From Nocardioides humilatus (GTDB lineage: Bacteria > Actinomycetota > Actinomycetes > Propionibacteriales > Nocardioidaceae): DNA of 64,000 nucleotides. A model generated the notes under the pieces. The model saw nothing but the letters and a program-made list of their open reading frames with translations. It searched no databases and had not been told where the DNA came from. The DNA is taken from the NCBI RefSeq assembly GCF_008373755.1, contig NZ_VUJV01000008.1, positions 124,001 to 188,000 on the forward strand, in the 5' to 3' direction. The position numbers and the translations under genes are program-made. Positions 10,548 to 18,579 of this stretch are shown here, piece by piece (the stretch's first letter is position 1; every line of letters starts with the position of its first letter).

Positions 10548-12482
10548 ATGCGCAAGGCCGGCTCCGCCTTCGTGGTTGCACTCCTTCTCGTCACGCTCGT
10601 GCCATCAGTTGCCGAGGGTGCGACCAGGCTGCCATCGGTGAAGGCCGTCCGCGCGCCCGAGAATGCCGTGATCAACCAGACGTTCTCCGCCGATGTCGTC
10701 GTCGTCAACAAGCTCGCGCGTCGCACGGCGACCGCTCGACTGAAGATCGTCTTGTCGAAGAACCAGACCGCCGACGCAGACGACGTCCGAGTCGCGACGA
10801 TCGACGTGCCAGAACTGAAGGCCGGCGCCCGGCGCACCTACAAGGTCGACGTGGTGCCCAAGCAGGCCGGCGCGCGTTACCTCATCGCCTGCATCGGCCA
10901 AAGCTGCCGCACAGCGCCCGTCCGAGTGACGAAGCCCGGACAGGACCCGGCCCTGCCGCCTCCGCCCGGAAATCCCCTGGACGTCACGCCCGTCCTCGAC
11001 ACCGCCCACGCAGCGTCGGCTCTCGTCCCCGCTGACACCGGCGGCACGATCACCGCCACCGGGCTCGACGGCAGCGTCTTCGTCCTCGACGTGCCTCCCG
11101 ACGGCGTGCTGACCGACGAGCAGATCACTCTCACCCCGGTGACAAGCCTCAGCGGCAAGCCGTTTGCCGGAGCCATGTCGGCGGTGGACATCACGCCCCA
11201 CGGCCTGCAGCTCGGACAGCTAGCCACGCTCACCATCACACCGCCTGACGCGATTCCCCTCACCCGACAGCTCGTCTTCGCGACACGCGAAGCGGGCAAG
11301 GACTTCCACGCCTATCCCCCGACCCAGGAAACCTCGGCGATCTCGCTGCAGCTGAGCCACTTCTCTGACTACGGCGTCGGCAACGCCACGTCCACGGAGC
11401 GCGCCGCAGCCAAGCTGCGGGCGCCTGCTGACGCACAAGCGCAAATCGAGAAGCTCATCGGCGATCAAGCGCAAGAGATGAAGCGTGAAGGCAACTTCGA
11501 CGGCGACCAACTGGTGCCCTACCTGCTCGACTACTACCGACGCGTCGTCAAACCCCGCCTCGACGCGGCTGTCACCGACGACACCCTCGCCGTCCTCGCG
11601 ATGGCGAGCTTCCTCGGCTGGACCCGCACCAGCCAGCTCGTGGCAGCCGACCACGGGCTCAGCGAGCAGGCCACCGAAGGCTTCGGCTTGGTGCTCGATG
11701 TCATCCAAAACGCTTTCGACAAGGGCTTCGACCGTTGCATGAACCGGGAGACGGCCTACGCGCCAGCCCTGCTGATGCTCGCGCGTATGGTCACCATCCT
11801 CGGCGGTCCCGAGTCCGTCAGCGACCAGGCCATCGACCGGCTCCAGAAGTGCGCACGATTCGAGCTGGACTTCGATGCACGCGTCCGCGAGTACACCCGG
11901 GACGACAGGTCCCAAGGACACGTCGAAGAGGAAGGCGACGTCGAGGTCGCGGCCTCTGACGTCGCGCTGATCACGACGATGACCGACGCCGGGCGGTTCG
12001 AAACCGCCGGCACCCAGGACCTCGTCGTCACCGAGTGGCTCTACTACAACTCGGCCTCGTATGCCACGGACTGGGCCGCTGGCAACGCCGAGCTCGTCGC
12101 GCCGCTGAGGGTCGAGGCCACGATCCCGCTCTCATCCCGACTGGAGACGTCGGCCGACGGCCGGACCAAGTTCGTGCTCAATCGTGGCCGACCCTGGGTG
12201 GAAATCGACCCGGGCAAGCTCAAGCTCTACTACACCAAGGGAAATCCGGCTTACCAGTTCCCGTCCCTGTTCGTTTACGAGGGCAGCTTCCGGAGCATCT
12301 GGACCCCCGAGCTGATCGCCGCGCGCCCCGGATTCTTCAGGTTCACTGCCTTCTTCGACGAAAGCCTGCCGAAGCTCGGCCTCTACCTCGAAGAACGATC
12401 GACGCACCGGGAGTTCGACCAGTTCATCACCGACCGCTTCAGCCGACTGCGCATGGAGTTGGAGCACGCCCCCAAGCGCTGA
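10548..12482 (+). CDS. Secreted protein of unknown function, 644 aa
   Basis: The N-terminus is a Sec signal peptide (MRKAGSAFVVALLLVTLVPSVAEGA, cut near 25). Residues about 28-125 look like a CARDB-type beta-sandwich (APENAVINQTFSADVVVVNK... ARLKIVL...), ending in a paired-Cys IACIGQSC, followed by a proline-rich linker. A beta-rich segment (160-290) and a mainly helical, charged C-terminal half follow; I recognise no enzyme motif there. It stands alone between a VOC gene and the toxin-antitoxin pair. It is exported and may bind a partner or the cell envelope; the function is unknown. Confidence 0.8.
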   Translation: MRKAGSAFVVALLLVTLVPSVAEGATRLPSVKAVRAPENAVINQTFSADVVVVNKLARRTATARLKIVLSKNQTADADDVRVATIDVPELKAGARRTYKVDVVPKQAGARYLIACIGQSCRTAPVRVTKPGQDPALPPPPGNPLDVTPVLDTAHAASALVPADTGGTITATGLDGSVFVLDVPPDGVLTDEQITLTPVTSLSGKPFAGAMSAVDITPHGLQLGQLATLTITPPDAIPLTRQLVFATREAGKDFHAYPPTQETSAISLQLSHFSDYGVGNATSTERAAAKLRAPADAQAQIEKLIGDQAQEMKREGNFDGDQLVPYLLDYYRRVVKPRLDAAVTDDTLAVLAMASFLGWTRTSQLVAADHGLSEQATEGFGLVLDVIQNAFDKGFDRCMNRETAYAPALLMLARMVTILGGPESVSDQAIDRLQKCARFELDFDARVREYTRDDRSQGHVEEEGDVEVAASDVALITTMTDAGRFETAGTQDLVVTEWLYYNSASYATDWAAGNAELVAPLRVEATIPLSSRLETSADGRTKFVLNRGRPWVEIDPGKLKLYYTKGNPAYQFPSLFVYEGSFRSIWTPELIAARPGFFRFTAFFDESLPKLGLYLEERSTHREFDQFITDRFSRLRMELEHAPKR

Positions 12483-12501
12483 GCGCCCCGCCCTGGAAGC
12501 G

Positions 12502-12810
12502 TCAGGTGTCGACCCGCAGGGCGAAGGCGCTCGCAATCGCTCCGGCCAGATCGGCTTCCTGGTGCTCGAAGAGGAAGCCGACGTGACGACCGAGCGCCGC
12601 CTTGTCGATCGTGATGATGTTGTCGCAGCTGACGACCGACGGTTGTTCGAGTCCGTTGGCCACGCCGACCGCGACCTCGGTGCTCAAGCCCTTCGCCGTC
12701 GACGTGATCGGCGCGACGGTCACCCTGCGCATGGCCGCCCGGACCGGCTCTCGCGTCAGCACGAGGACCGGGCGGGCCTTGTCGAGGTGCGCGATGTGGA
12801 TGTCTCGCAT
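12502..12810 (-). CDS. mazF: MazF/PemK-type endoribonuclease toxin
   Basis: A 102-residue MazF/PemK-fold protein. It shows the RPVLVLTRE strand, VAPITSTAKGLSTEV (the substrate-contacting PI(T/S)ST loop) and VVSCDNIITI. Such toxins cleave mRNA or tRNA at short motifs and are neutralised by the upstream antitoxin. The ATG shares one base with the antitoxin stop (TGATG at 12808-12812), so translation is coupled. Length and motifs suggest an intact toxin. Confidence 0.88.
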   Translation of the reverse strand: MRDIHIAHLDKARPVLVLTREPVRAAMRRVTVAPITSTAKGLSTEVAVGVANGLEQPSVVSCDNIITIDKAALGRHVGFLFEHQEADLAGAIASAFALRVDT

Positions 12811-13028
12811 CACTCGTCGACCGACGCATGCGCGATCAGCGCGTCGAACTCGTCGTAGTCCCCGGTCGCCTCGAGAATCCGAGCATCCGCCTCAGCCCGG
12901 AGCTGCTGTTGATAGATCTTGAGAGCACGCGTGATCACCGTCGCGCGCGAACCTGCCCCGTCGGACACCAGGGCGTCGACATAGCTGACGAGCTCGTCGG
13001 GCAGGCGTACGGCGATCTGGGTGCTCAT
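12810..13028 (-). CDS. Ribbon-helix-helix antitoxin (MazE-like)
   Basis: A 72-residue protein whose N-terminus STQIAVRLPDELVSYVDALV is a ribbon-helix-helix DNA-binding domain. The acidic, helical C-terminal half (EADARILEATGDYDEFDALI) would wrap the toxin. I take ATG 13028 as the start because it gives the RHH N-terminus and sits in the operator; an upstream frame to 13115 adds unrelated residues. It is the first gene of the pair and should autorepress through the palindrome at 13028-13040. Confidence 0.88.
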   Translation of the reverse strand: MSTQIAVRLPDELVSYVDALVSDGAGSRATVITRALKIYQQQLRAEADARILEATGDYDEFDALIAHASVDE

Positions 13029-13040
13029 ACCATCATGGTA
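13028..13040. promoter_or_regulatory. Toxin-antitoxin autoregulatory palindrome
   Basis: TACCATCATGGTA is a perfect 13-bp palindrome (6-bp arms around one base) overlapping the antitoxin start codon. A further GGTACC-containing flank follows. This position and size fit an RHH antitoxin operator. Confidence 0.6.
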
Positions 13041-13099
13041 CCAATCTGGGATTCGTTCGGCGCCTCGTCGCGCTAAGGTCAGGCAAGGAGGCGATGTCC

Positions 13100-13486
13100 A
13101 TGTCCGAGCCCGCACGTGCCAGCGTCCGCTACCTCGTTGACGATGTCGACGCGGCCATCGAGTTCTACACAGCCCACCTCGGGTTCACCGTCAACATGAG
13201 CCGCGCGCCGGCGTTCGCCGACGTCGCCCGGGGTCCCCTGCGGCTCCTCCTGTCCGGGGCAGCCAGCTCCGGCGCTCGCGCCACTCCCCCCGACGTCGCC
13301 GACTCCCCCGGTCGCAACCGGATCAACCTCGTGGTCGACGACCTCGACGCTGAGGTCGCCCGCCACCGCGCCAACGGGCTGACGTTCGTGAGCGACGTCG
13401 TGAGCGGGCCCGGTGGCAGCCAGGTGCTGATTGCGGACCCGTCAGGCAACCTGGTCGAGCTCTTCCAGCCGGCCGAAACCACCTGA
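13100..13486 (+). CDS. VOC/glyoxalase-fold protein
   Basis: A 128-residue VOC protein (ASVRYLVDDVDAAIEFYTAHLGF, closing ADPSGNLVELFQP). The AAGGAGG ribosome binding site at 13085-13091 is 8 nt from ATG 13100 but only 2 nt from ATG 13094, so 13100 is the start. It is divergent from the antitoxin gene. The stop is embedded in CTGACATAACG, the same motif that ends the other VOC gene at 10055. Confidence 0.85.
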   Translation: MSEPARASVRYLVDDVDAAIEFYTAHLGFTVNMSRAPAFADVARGPLRLLLSGAASSGARATPPDVADSPGRNRINLVVDDLDAEVARHRANGLTFVSDVVSGPGGSQVLIADPSGNLVELFQPAETT

Positions 13487-13494
13487 CATAACGA

Positions 13495-14367
13495 CTAGCC
13501 GAGCTCCTGCAAGCGCGGCAGCACCTCGGCGCAGACCCGCTCGGTCCACACCACCGGGTCGTTGCCGTGGGGCATCAACGTCACGAGCGAGATGCCCAGG
13601 TCGGCGTAGTCGCTCATGAGTGCGACGAAGCCGTCGGCGTCGGCCAACGGGTCCTCGGACGTGATCATCGTCTTGCGGATGGCGTCGTAATCGGTGCCGG
13701 CGTCGTCACAGTGGCGGCGCAGCACGTCGAGCTTGTGGCGCATGACCTCGGGCGAGACGCCGAAGATGTTGCACCACTGGGCGTAGAGCGCGACGAACCG
13801 CAGCGTCTTCTGCTCCCCCGCTCCCCCGATCATGATCGGCGGGTGCGGGTGGGCCAACGGCGGCGGGACACCGATGGTCTCCGCCAGCCGGAAGTGCTTG
13901 CCGTCATAGACCCCGTCGTCGGTGCTCCACATCTGGAGACAGATCTGCAGCGACTCCTCGAGTCGCTCGAATCGCTCGGCGGTCGATGGGAACGGCACGC
14001 CCAGCCCGAGGTGCTCCCGCTCGTACCAGCCAGCCCCGATCCCGAGCATCGCCCGCCCGCCGGAGAGCCGGTCGAGCGTCGTGACCGTCTTGGCGAGCAG
14101 CCCGGGGTGGCGGTAGGTGCCGCCGGTGACGAGCGCGCTGAGCCGGATCCGCTCGGTCAGCGCCGCGATGTGCGCCAGGGTCGTGTAGGCCTCGAGCATC
14201 GGCTCCGGCGGGCCACCCATGTTCTCCATCTGGAACCAGTGGTCCATGACGGTGAACAGCTCAGCACCACCGGCCTCTGCAGCCTGCGCAGTGGCGACCA
14301 GACGTTCGGTCAGGTTGGTCTCCCACCCGGGGTAGGAGAAGTTCGCGTGATGCACACCGAGGTCCAC
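13495..14367 (-). CDS. LLM-class F420-dependent oxidoreductase
   Basis: A 290-residue luciferase-like TIM-barrel protein with the actinobacterial F420-type pattern. It has MDLGVHHANFSYPGW at the start, ALVTGGTYRHPGLLAKTVTTLDRLSGGRAMLGIGAGWYE (the central cofactor-binding stretch, about 78-117), and PIMIGGAGEQKTLRFVA near 176-192. It probably uses reduced coenzyme F420 rather than FMN. It stands alone, 8 nt from the convergent VOC gene. Substrate unknown. Confidence 0.88.
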   Translation of the reverse strand: MDLGVHHANFSYPGWETNLTERLVATAQAAEAGGAELFTVMDHWFQMENMGGPPEPMLEAYTTLAHIAALTERIRLSALVTGGTYRHPGLLAKTVTTLDRLSGGRAMLGIGAGWYEREHLGLGVPFPSTAERFERLEESLQICLQMWSTDDGVYDGKHFRLAETIGVPPPLAHPHPPIMIGGAGEQKTLRFVALYAQWCNIFGVSPEVMRHKLDVLRRHCDDAGTDYDAIRKTMITSEDPLADADGFVALMSDYADLGISLVTLMPHGNDPVVWTERVCAEVLPRLQELG

Positions 14368-14417
14368 CAGGCCACCGTACGCACCGCCACAACCGATGAG
14401 TGTCTAGGCTTCCCGCC

Positions 14418-15155
14418 ATGCGTGCTCAGTCGTTCCTCCGCCCGGCCCTCGTCGCCGCGTCCCTGACCCTCGCCCTCGGCCTCAGCGCCTGCAGCGATGA
14501 CCCCAAGGAAGCCGAGGCCAAGGACAAGACCACCTCCAGCACCTCGCCCACGGAGTCGACCGACGCCACGGCGGACACCACCGTCACCGAGACGGCGACG
14601 GGCGAGACGTGCGACTACCCGTCCGACGGGTCCTCGGGCGATGTCGACGCGCCGCCGACCGCGTCCACCGTGTCGGGCAAGGTGCCGATCACGATGAACA
14701 CCTCGATCGGCGACCTGAAGCTCGAGCTCGACGCTGACCGGACGCCGTGCACGGTCAACTCCTTCGTGTCGCTCGCCGAGCAGGGCTACTTCGACGGCAC
14801 CCACTGCCACCGCCTGACCACGTCCGGCATCTACGTGCTTCAGTGCGGCGACCCGACCGGCACCGGCGCCGGCGGCCCCGGCTACTCCTTCGCCGACGAG
14901 CTCGACGGCACCGAGACCTACGGCACCGGCACCCTCGCGATGGCCAACGCCGGCCCCAACACCAACGGTTCGCAGTTCTTCATCGTCTACGGCGACAGCC
15001 CGCTGCCGCCCGCCTACACGGTCTTCGGCCACGTCGACCAGGCGACGATCGACCTCGTCACGCAGGTCGGTGACGCTGGCACCGACGAGTCCAACGGCCC
15101 CGGCGACGGCGCGCCGAACACGCCCGTCGACATCGCCTCGGTCAGCGTCGGCTGA
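14418..15155 (+). CDS. Cyclophilin-type peptidyl-prolyl isomerase lipoprotein
   Basis: A 245-residue lipoprotein. The signal ends in the lipobox LSAC with lipidated Cys25, followed by a Thr/Ser/Glu-rich linker to about residue 75. The cyclophilin domain covers 90-240, with the core motifs GTHCHRL, GTGAGGPGYSF and GSQFFIVY. It should act on the outer face of the membrane as a folding helper for exported proteins. ATG 14418 gives the signal peptide; six codons upstream of it in the open frame are not needed. Confidence 0.92.
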   Translation: MRAQSFLRPALVAASLTLALGLSACSDDPKEAEAKDKTTSSTSPTESTDATADTTVTETATGETCDYPSDGSSGDVDAPPTASTVSGKVPITMNTSIGDLKLELDADRTPCTVNSFVSLAEQGYFDGTHCHRLTTSGIYVLQCGDPTGTGAGGPGYSFADELDGTETYGTGTLAMANAGPNTNGSQFFIVYGDSPLPPAYTVFGHVDQATIDLVTQVGDAGTDESNGPGDGAPNTPVDIASVSVG

Positions 15156-15161
15156 CCGATC

Positions 15162-16055
15162 TCAGAGAGGGAAGCTGACCCCGCTCAGCTTCTCCGACAC
15201 GTCCCACAGGCGGCGGCCGAGGACCTTGTCCTCGGCCGCCTTGCCACGTCGGGCGACGGCGGGCCAACCGTGCAGCTCGAGCCTGCCGTGCGGTCCGATG
15301 TAGGTGTCCCCGGGGATGTCCATGGTGGCCGCGTAGACGGTGCAGAGCGCCCCGCGCCAGGCGGGCATGCTGACCAGCTTCGACCCATTGACACCGATCC
15401 AGGTGAGCACCGGATTGCCCGAGCCACTCGTGATGTTGGTCGACGACGCACCGGGGTGGGCGCCGACCGCCCGGACCGGTGAGCCGGCCTCGGTGAGGCG
15501 CTGCTGGAGCTCGGTCATGAAGAGCAGATCGGCCAGCTTGGACTGGGCGTAGGCGTCGAACACCTTGTAGGGACGCCGCTCCCAGGCCAAGTCGTCGAGG
15601 TCGAGGACGCCGCGGCGGTGCTCGCGCGAGCTGGTGACGACGACCCGCTCGCGGATCGCCGGCAGCAGCAGGTTGGCCAGCGCGAAGTGGCCCAGGTGGT
15701 TGGTGGCGAAGTGCGTCTCGACCCCGTCCACGGTGAACCCCAGCGGCGCGCCGAGGACGCCGGCGTTGTTGACGAGCACGTCGAGGCCGTCGTAGTCCTC
15801 GAGGAAGTCCGCAGCGAACGCCCGCACCGAGGCGATGTCGGCGACGTCGAGACGGCGTACGGCGACGCGCCCCTGGTCGTAGCCGGGGACCTGACGCGCG
15901 GCTGCCTCCCCCTTCTCGACACTTCGGCAGGCCAGCACCACCTCGGCACCGCGCGACCCGAGGATCCGCGCAGCTTGGAACCCGATGCCGCCGTTGCCTC
16001 CGGTGATCACGAAACGTCGTCCCTGCTGGGGCGGCACATCAGTCCACGGGCGCAT
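15162..16055 (-). CDS. Short-chain dehydrogenase/reductase
   Basis: A 297-residue SDR of the retinol-dehydrogenase/WWOX-like branch. It has TGGNGGIG at the nucleotide-binding site, the NNAG motif, and YAQSK as the catalytic Tyr-Lys pair. ATG 16055 is preferred over a TTG two codons upstream. It is the second such SDR in the window (see 2641). Convergent with the cyclophilin gene, 6 nt apart, and divergent from pepN. Substrate unknown. Confidence 0.88.
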   Translation of the reverse strand: MRPWTDVPPQQGRRFVITGGNGGIGFQAARILGSRGAEVVLACRSVEKGEAAARQVPGYDQGRVAVRRLDVADIASVRAFAADFLEDYDGLDVLVNNAGVLGAPLGFTVDGVETHFATNHLGHFALANLLLPAIRERVVVTSSREHRRGVLDLDDLAWERRPYKVFDAYAQSKLADLLFMTELQQRLTEAGSPVRAVGAHPGASSTNITSGSGNPVLTWIGVNGSKLVSMPAWRGALCTVYAATMDIPGDTYIGPHGRLELHGWPAVARRGKAAEDKVLGRRLWDVSEKLSGVSFPL

Positions 16056-16079
16056 GCGCAAAGACTAGGGTGCGTTGCT

Positions 16080-18560
16080 GTGGCGACGTGGCGAAGTCTG
16101 ACCAGGGACGAGGCGATCCAGCGGGGTGCTCAGCTGTCGATCACCTCCTACGACGTCCGGCTCGACCTGACGACCGACGACACCACGTTCCGGTCGATCA
16201 CCACCATCAGGTTCACCTCCACCGGCGGCCCGACCTTCGCCGACGTGCGACCGACCGCCCTGCACCGCGCCGCGCTCGACGGCGCTGTCCTCGACACCGG
16301 CACCCTCGATCGGGGCCGCCTCCCGTTGGACCTCTCCCCCGGCAACCACGAGCTCGTGGTCGACGCGACGATGCCGTTCCGCAACGACGGCGAAGGGTTG
16401 CACCGCAGCATCGACCCGGCCGACGGCGAGGCCTACATCTACGGCATGTCGTTCATGGATGCCGCGCCGACGATCTTCGCCTGCTTCGACCAGCCCGACC
16501 TGAAGGCGCCCTACACGATGCACGTCACGGCGCCGGACGACTGGCTGGTCGTCGGCAACGCACGGGCGGAGGAGATCGGCGACGACGACGCGGCTCGAGA
16601 GTGGCGGATCGGCCCCACTCCCCGGCTCTCGACCTACTTCGTCACCCTGGTCGCCGGCCCCTACGAGCACCTCGCCGAGGAGCACGACGGCATCCGGCTG
16701 ACGATGAGCGCCCGGGCCAGCAAGGCGCGCGCACTCGAAGAGCAGGCCGACGAACTGTTCACCCTCACCCGGCAGAGCTTCGACGAGCTGCACCGACTTT
16801 TCGGAAGCCGCTACGCGTTCGGCGACTACCACCAGGCGTTCGTGCCCGAGTTCAACGCCGGCGCGATGGAGAACCCGGGCTGCATCACGATCCGCGACCA
16901 GCTGCTCTACGACGGTCCGAGCACCCATGCGGACCGCTCCTACCGCGCCACCCTGATCGCCCACGAGATGGCGCACCAGTGGTTCGGCAACCTGGTCACC
17001 CCGCAGTGGTGGGACGACCTCTGGCTCAACGAGTCCTTCGCCGAGTACGTGGGCTACCGGGTCATCGCCGACGCCACGGCCTACCACGACGCCTGGGTCG
17101 ACCAGTCCTACTCGCGACGCGTGTGGGGGTTGACCGCCGACCAGCGCCCGACCACCCATCCGGTGGCGGGCAACGGCGCGGTCGACGCCCTCGCTGCACT
17201 CCAGGACTTCGACGGCATCTCCTACGCCCGCGGCTCCAACGTGCTGCGCCAGCTCGCCGAGCGTCTGGGCGACGACGTCTTCTTCACCGGCGTTCGCGAC
17301 CACTTCGAGCGGCACCGCTTCGGCAACGCGACCATGCACGACCTCTTCGCGAGCTGGACGCGTGCGGGAGCCGGCGACCTCGACGGCTTCGTCGACGACT
17401 GGCTGCGCACGCCCGGTCCCGACGTGCTGACGTTCGACAGGGCCGCCGGCCTCGTACGCCGCACTCCCCCGGCCGCCTTCCCGGCAGATCGCCGCCACCG
17501 GATCACCGTCGCCACGCACGGTCCGGACGGGTGGCAGCGCGAACCGCTCGAGCTCGTGGGTCCGGCGACGCCGTACTCACCACCGCCGGAGGCGGCCGTC
17601 CTCCTCGACGCCGACGAGACGACGTGGGCGGTGGCGCCACCCGACCCGGTCACGATGGCGGCCCTCCCCCGGCTGACCCGGACTCTCGACCCGCAGCTGC
17701 GAGCATCGATGTGGAACAACGTGCGTCTCGGGTTTGCCAACGCGACGGTCGACCCGGCCGCCGTGGTCGACCTCGCCGCCGTCGCTCCTCCGATCGAGGA
17801 CACCGCCGACAGCCGCAAGCACCTGTTGCCCTGGGTGCTCGGCACCGTCGTGCCCCTCGCACCGGCCGGCTCACTGGACCGGGTGCACCTCGGCCTCCGC
17901 GCCGCGCTGGAGCGCACCCAGGCCGGTTCGGAGCTCCGGCTCTCGACCTTCCGAGCGCTCGTCGCGTCCTGCTCGGACGCCGAAGCACTGGCGTCCTGGG
18001 CCGCGGACCACGGCATCGCCGACGGGGTCGACCTCGACGACGACCTCGCGTGGCGGATCCGCCGCCGCCAGGCGCGGCTCGGTCTCACGGGCAAGGCGGA
18101 GCTCGACGCCGCACTCGACGCAGGGCCGACGAGTCATGCCCTGGTGGAGCACGCTGCCGCCGTGGCGTCCCTGCCAACAGCCGAGGGCAAGGACTTTGCG
18201 TGGTCTCGGCTCATGGGCGAGGTCTCCGTCGCGATGTACGAGATCGAGGCTGCTGGCTACGACCTGTGGCAACCCGGACAGCAGCACCTCACCCAGGGCT
18301 ACGCCGGCGCCTATTTCGACCAGCTGCCGACGGTGGTCGCCCACCACCAGGGCTGGGTGCAAGCGGTCGCCGTCGAGGCGTACTTCCCGATCACGCACCT
18401 CGATGACGCCACCTACGCCCGGGCCCGCGCGGCGCTGACGCTCGATCTGCCTGCAGCGGCACTGCGACGCCTGCGCGAACAGGTCGACGAGCTCGAACGA
18501 CGCCGCGCAGTGGCCGCCGCGTTCCCTGCCTCCCGGGTTTCGACGGACCCTGCTGATTGA
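16080..18560 (+). CDS. pepN: Aminopeptidase N (M1 metallopeptidase)
   Basis: An 826-residue cytosolic zinc aminopeptidase that removes N-terminal residues from peptides. The substrate-amine motif GAMENPG and the zinc site HEMAH (295-299) with Glu318 eighteen residues on are intact. The C-terminal ERAP1-like helical half is complete. The start is GTG 16080; the open frame continues upstream to 15618 but that part lies opposite the SDR gene and is not coding. The 25-nt gap between it and the SDR start must hold both promoters. Confidence 0.93.
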   Translation: MATWRSLTRDEAIQRGAQLSITSYDVRLDLTTDDTTFRSITTIRFTSTGGPTFADVRPTALHRAALDGAVLDTGTLDRGRLPLDLSPGNHELVVDATMPFRNDGEGLHRSIDPADGEAYIYGMSFMDAAPTIFACFDQPDLKAPYTMHVTAPDDWLVVGNARAEEIGDDDAAREWRIGPTPRLSTYFVTLVAGPYEHLAEEHDGIRLTMSARASKARALEEQADELFTLTRQSFDELHRLFGSRYAFGDYHQAFVPEFNAGAMENPGCITIRDQLLYDGPSTHADRSYRATLIAHEMAHQWFGNLVTPQWWDDLWLNESFAEYVGYRVIADATAYHDAWVDQSYSRRVWGLTADQRPTTHPVAGNGAVDALAALQDFDGISYARGSNVLRQLAERLGDDVFFTGVRDHFERHRFGNATMHDLFASWTRAGAGDLDGFVDDWLRTPGPDVLTFDRAAGLVRRTPPAAFPADRRHRITVATHGPDGWQREPLELVGPATPYSPPPEAAVLLDADETTWAVAPPDPVTMAALPRLTRTLDPQLRASMWNNVRLGFANATVDPAAVVDLAAVAPPIEDTADSRKHLLPWVLGTVVPLAPAGSLDRVHLGLRAALERTQAGSELRLSTFRALVASCSDAEALASWAADHGIADGVDLDDDLAWRIRRRQARLGLTGKAELDAALDAGPTSHALVEHAAAVASLPTAEGKDFAWSRLMGEVSVAMYEIEAAGYDLWQPGQQHLTQGYAGAYFDQLPTVVAHHQGWVQAVAVEAYFPITHLDDATYARARAALTLDLPAAALRRLREQVDELERRRAVAAAFPASRVSTDPAD

Positions 18561-18562
18561 CT

Positions 18563-18579
18563 GTTTCCATCATGGAAAC
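18563..18579. promoter_or_regulatory. 17-bp perfect palindrome over the rmuC start
   Basis: GTTTCCAT-C-ATGGAAAC overlaps the rmuC ATG (18572), three bases after the pepN stop. It could be an operator or a small hairpin hiding the start codon. No purine-rich ribosome binding site is visible in front of this start. Confidence 0.45.

Noticed and set aside
15618-16079. N-terminal extension of PepN
   Set aside because: It lies wholly opposite the SDR gene; GTG 16080 gives the family N-terminus.
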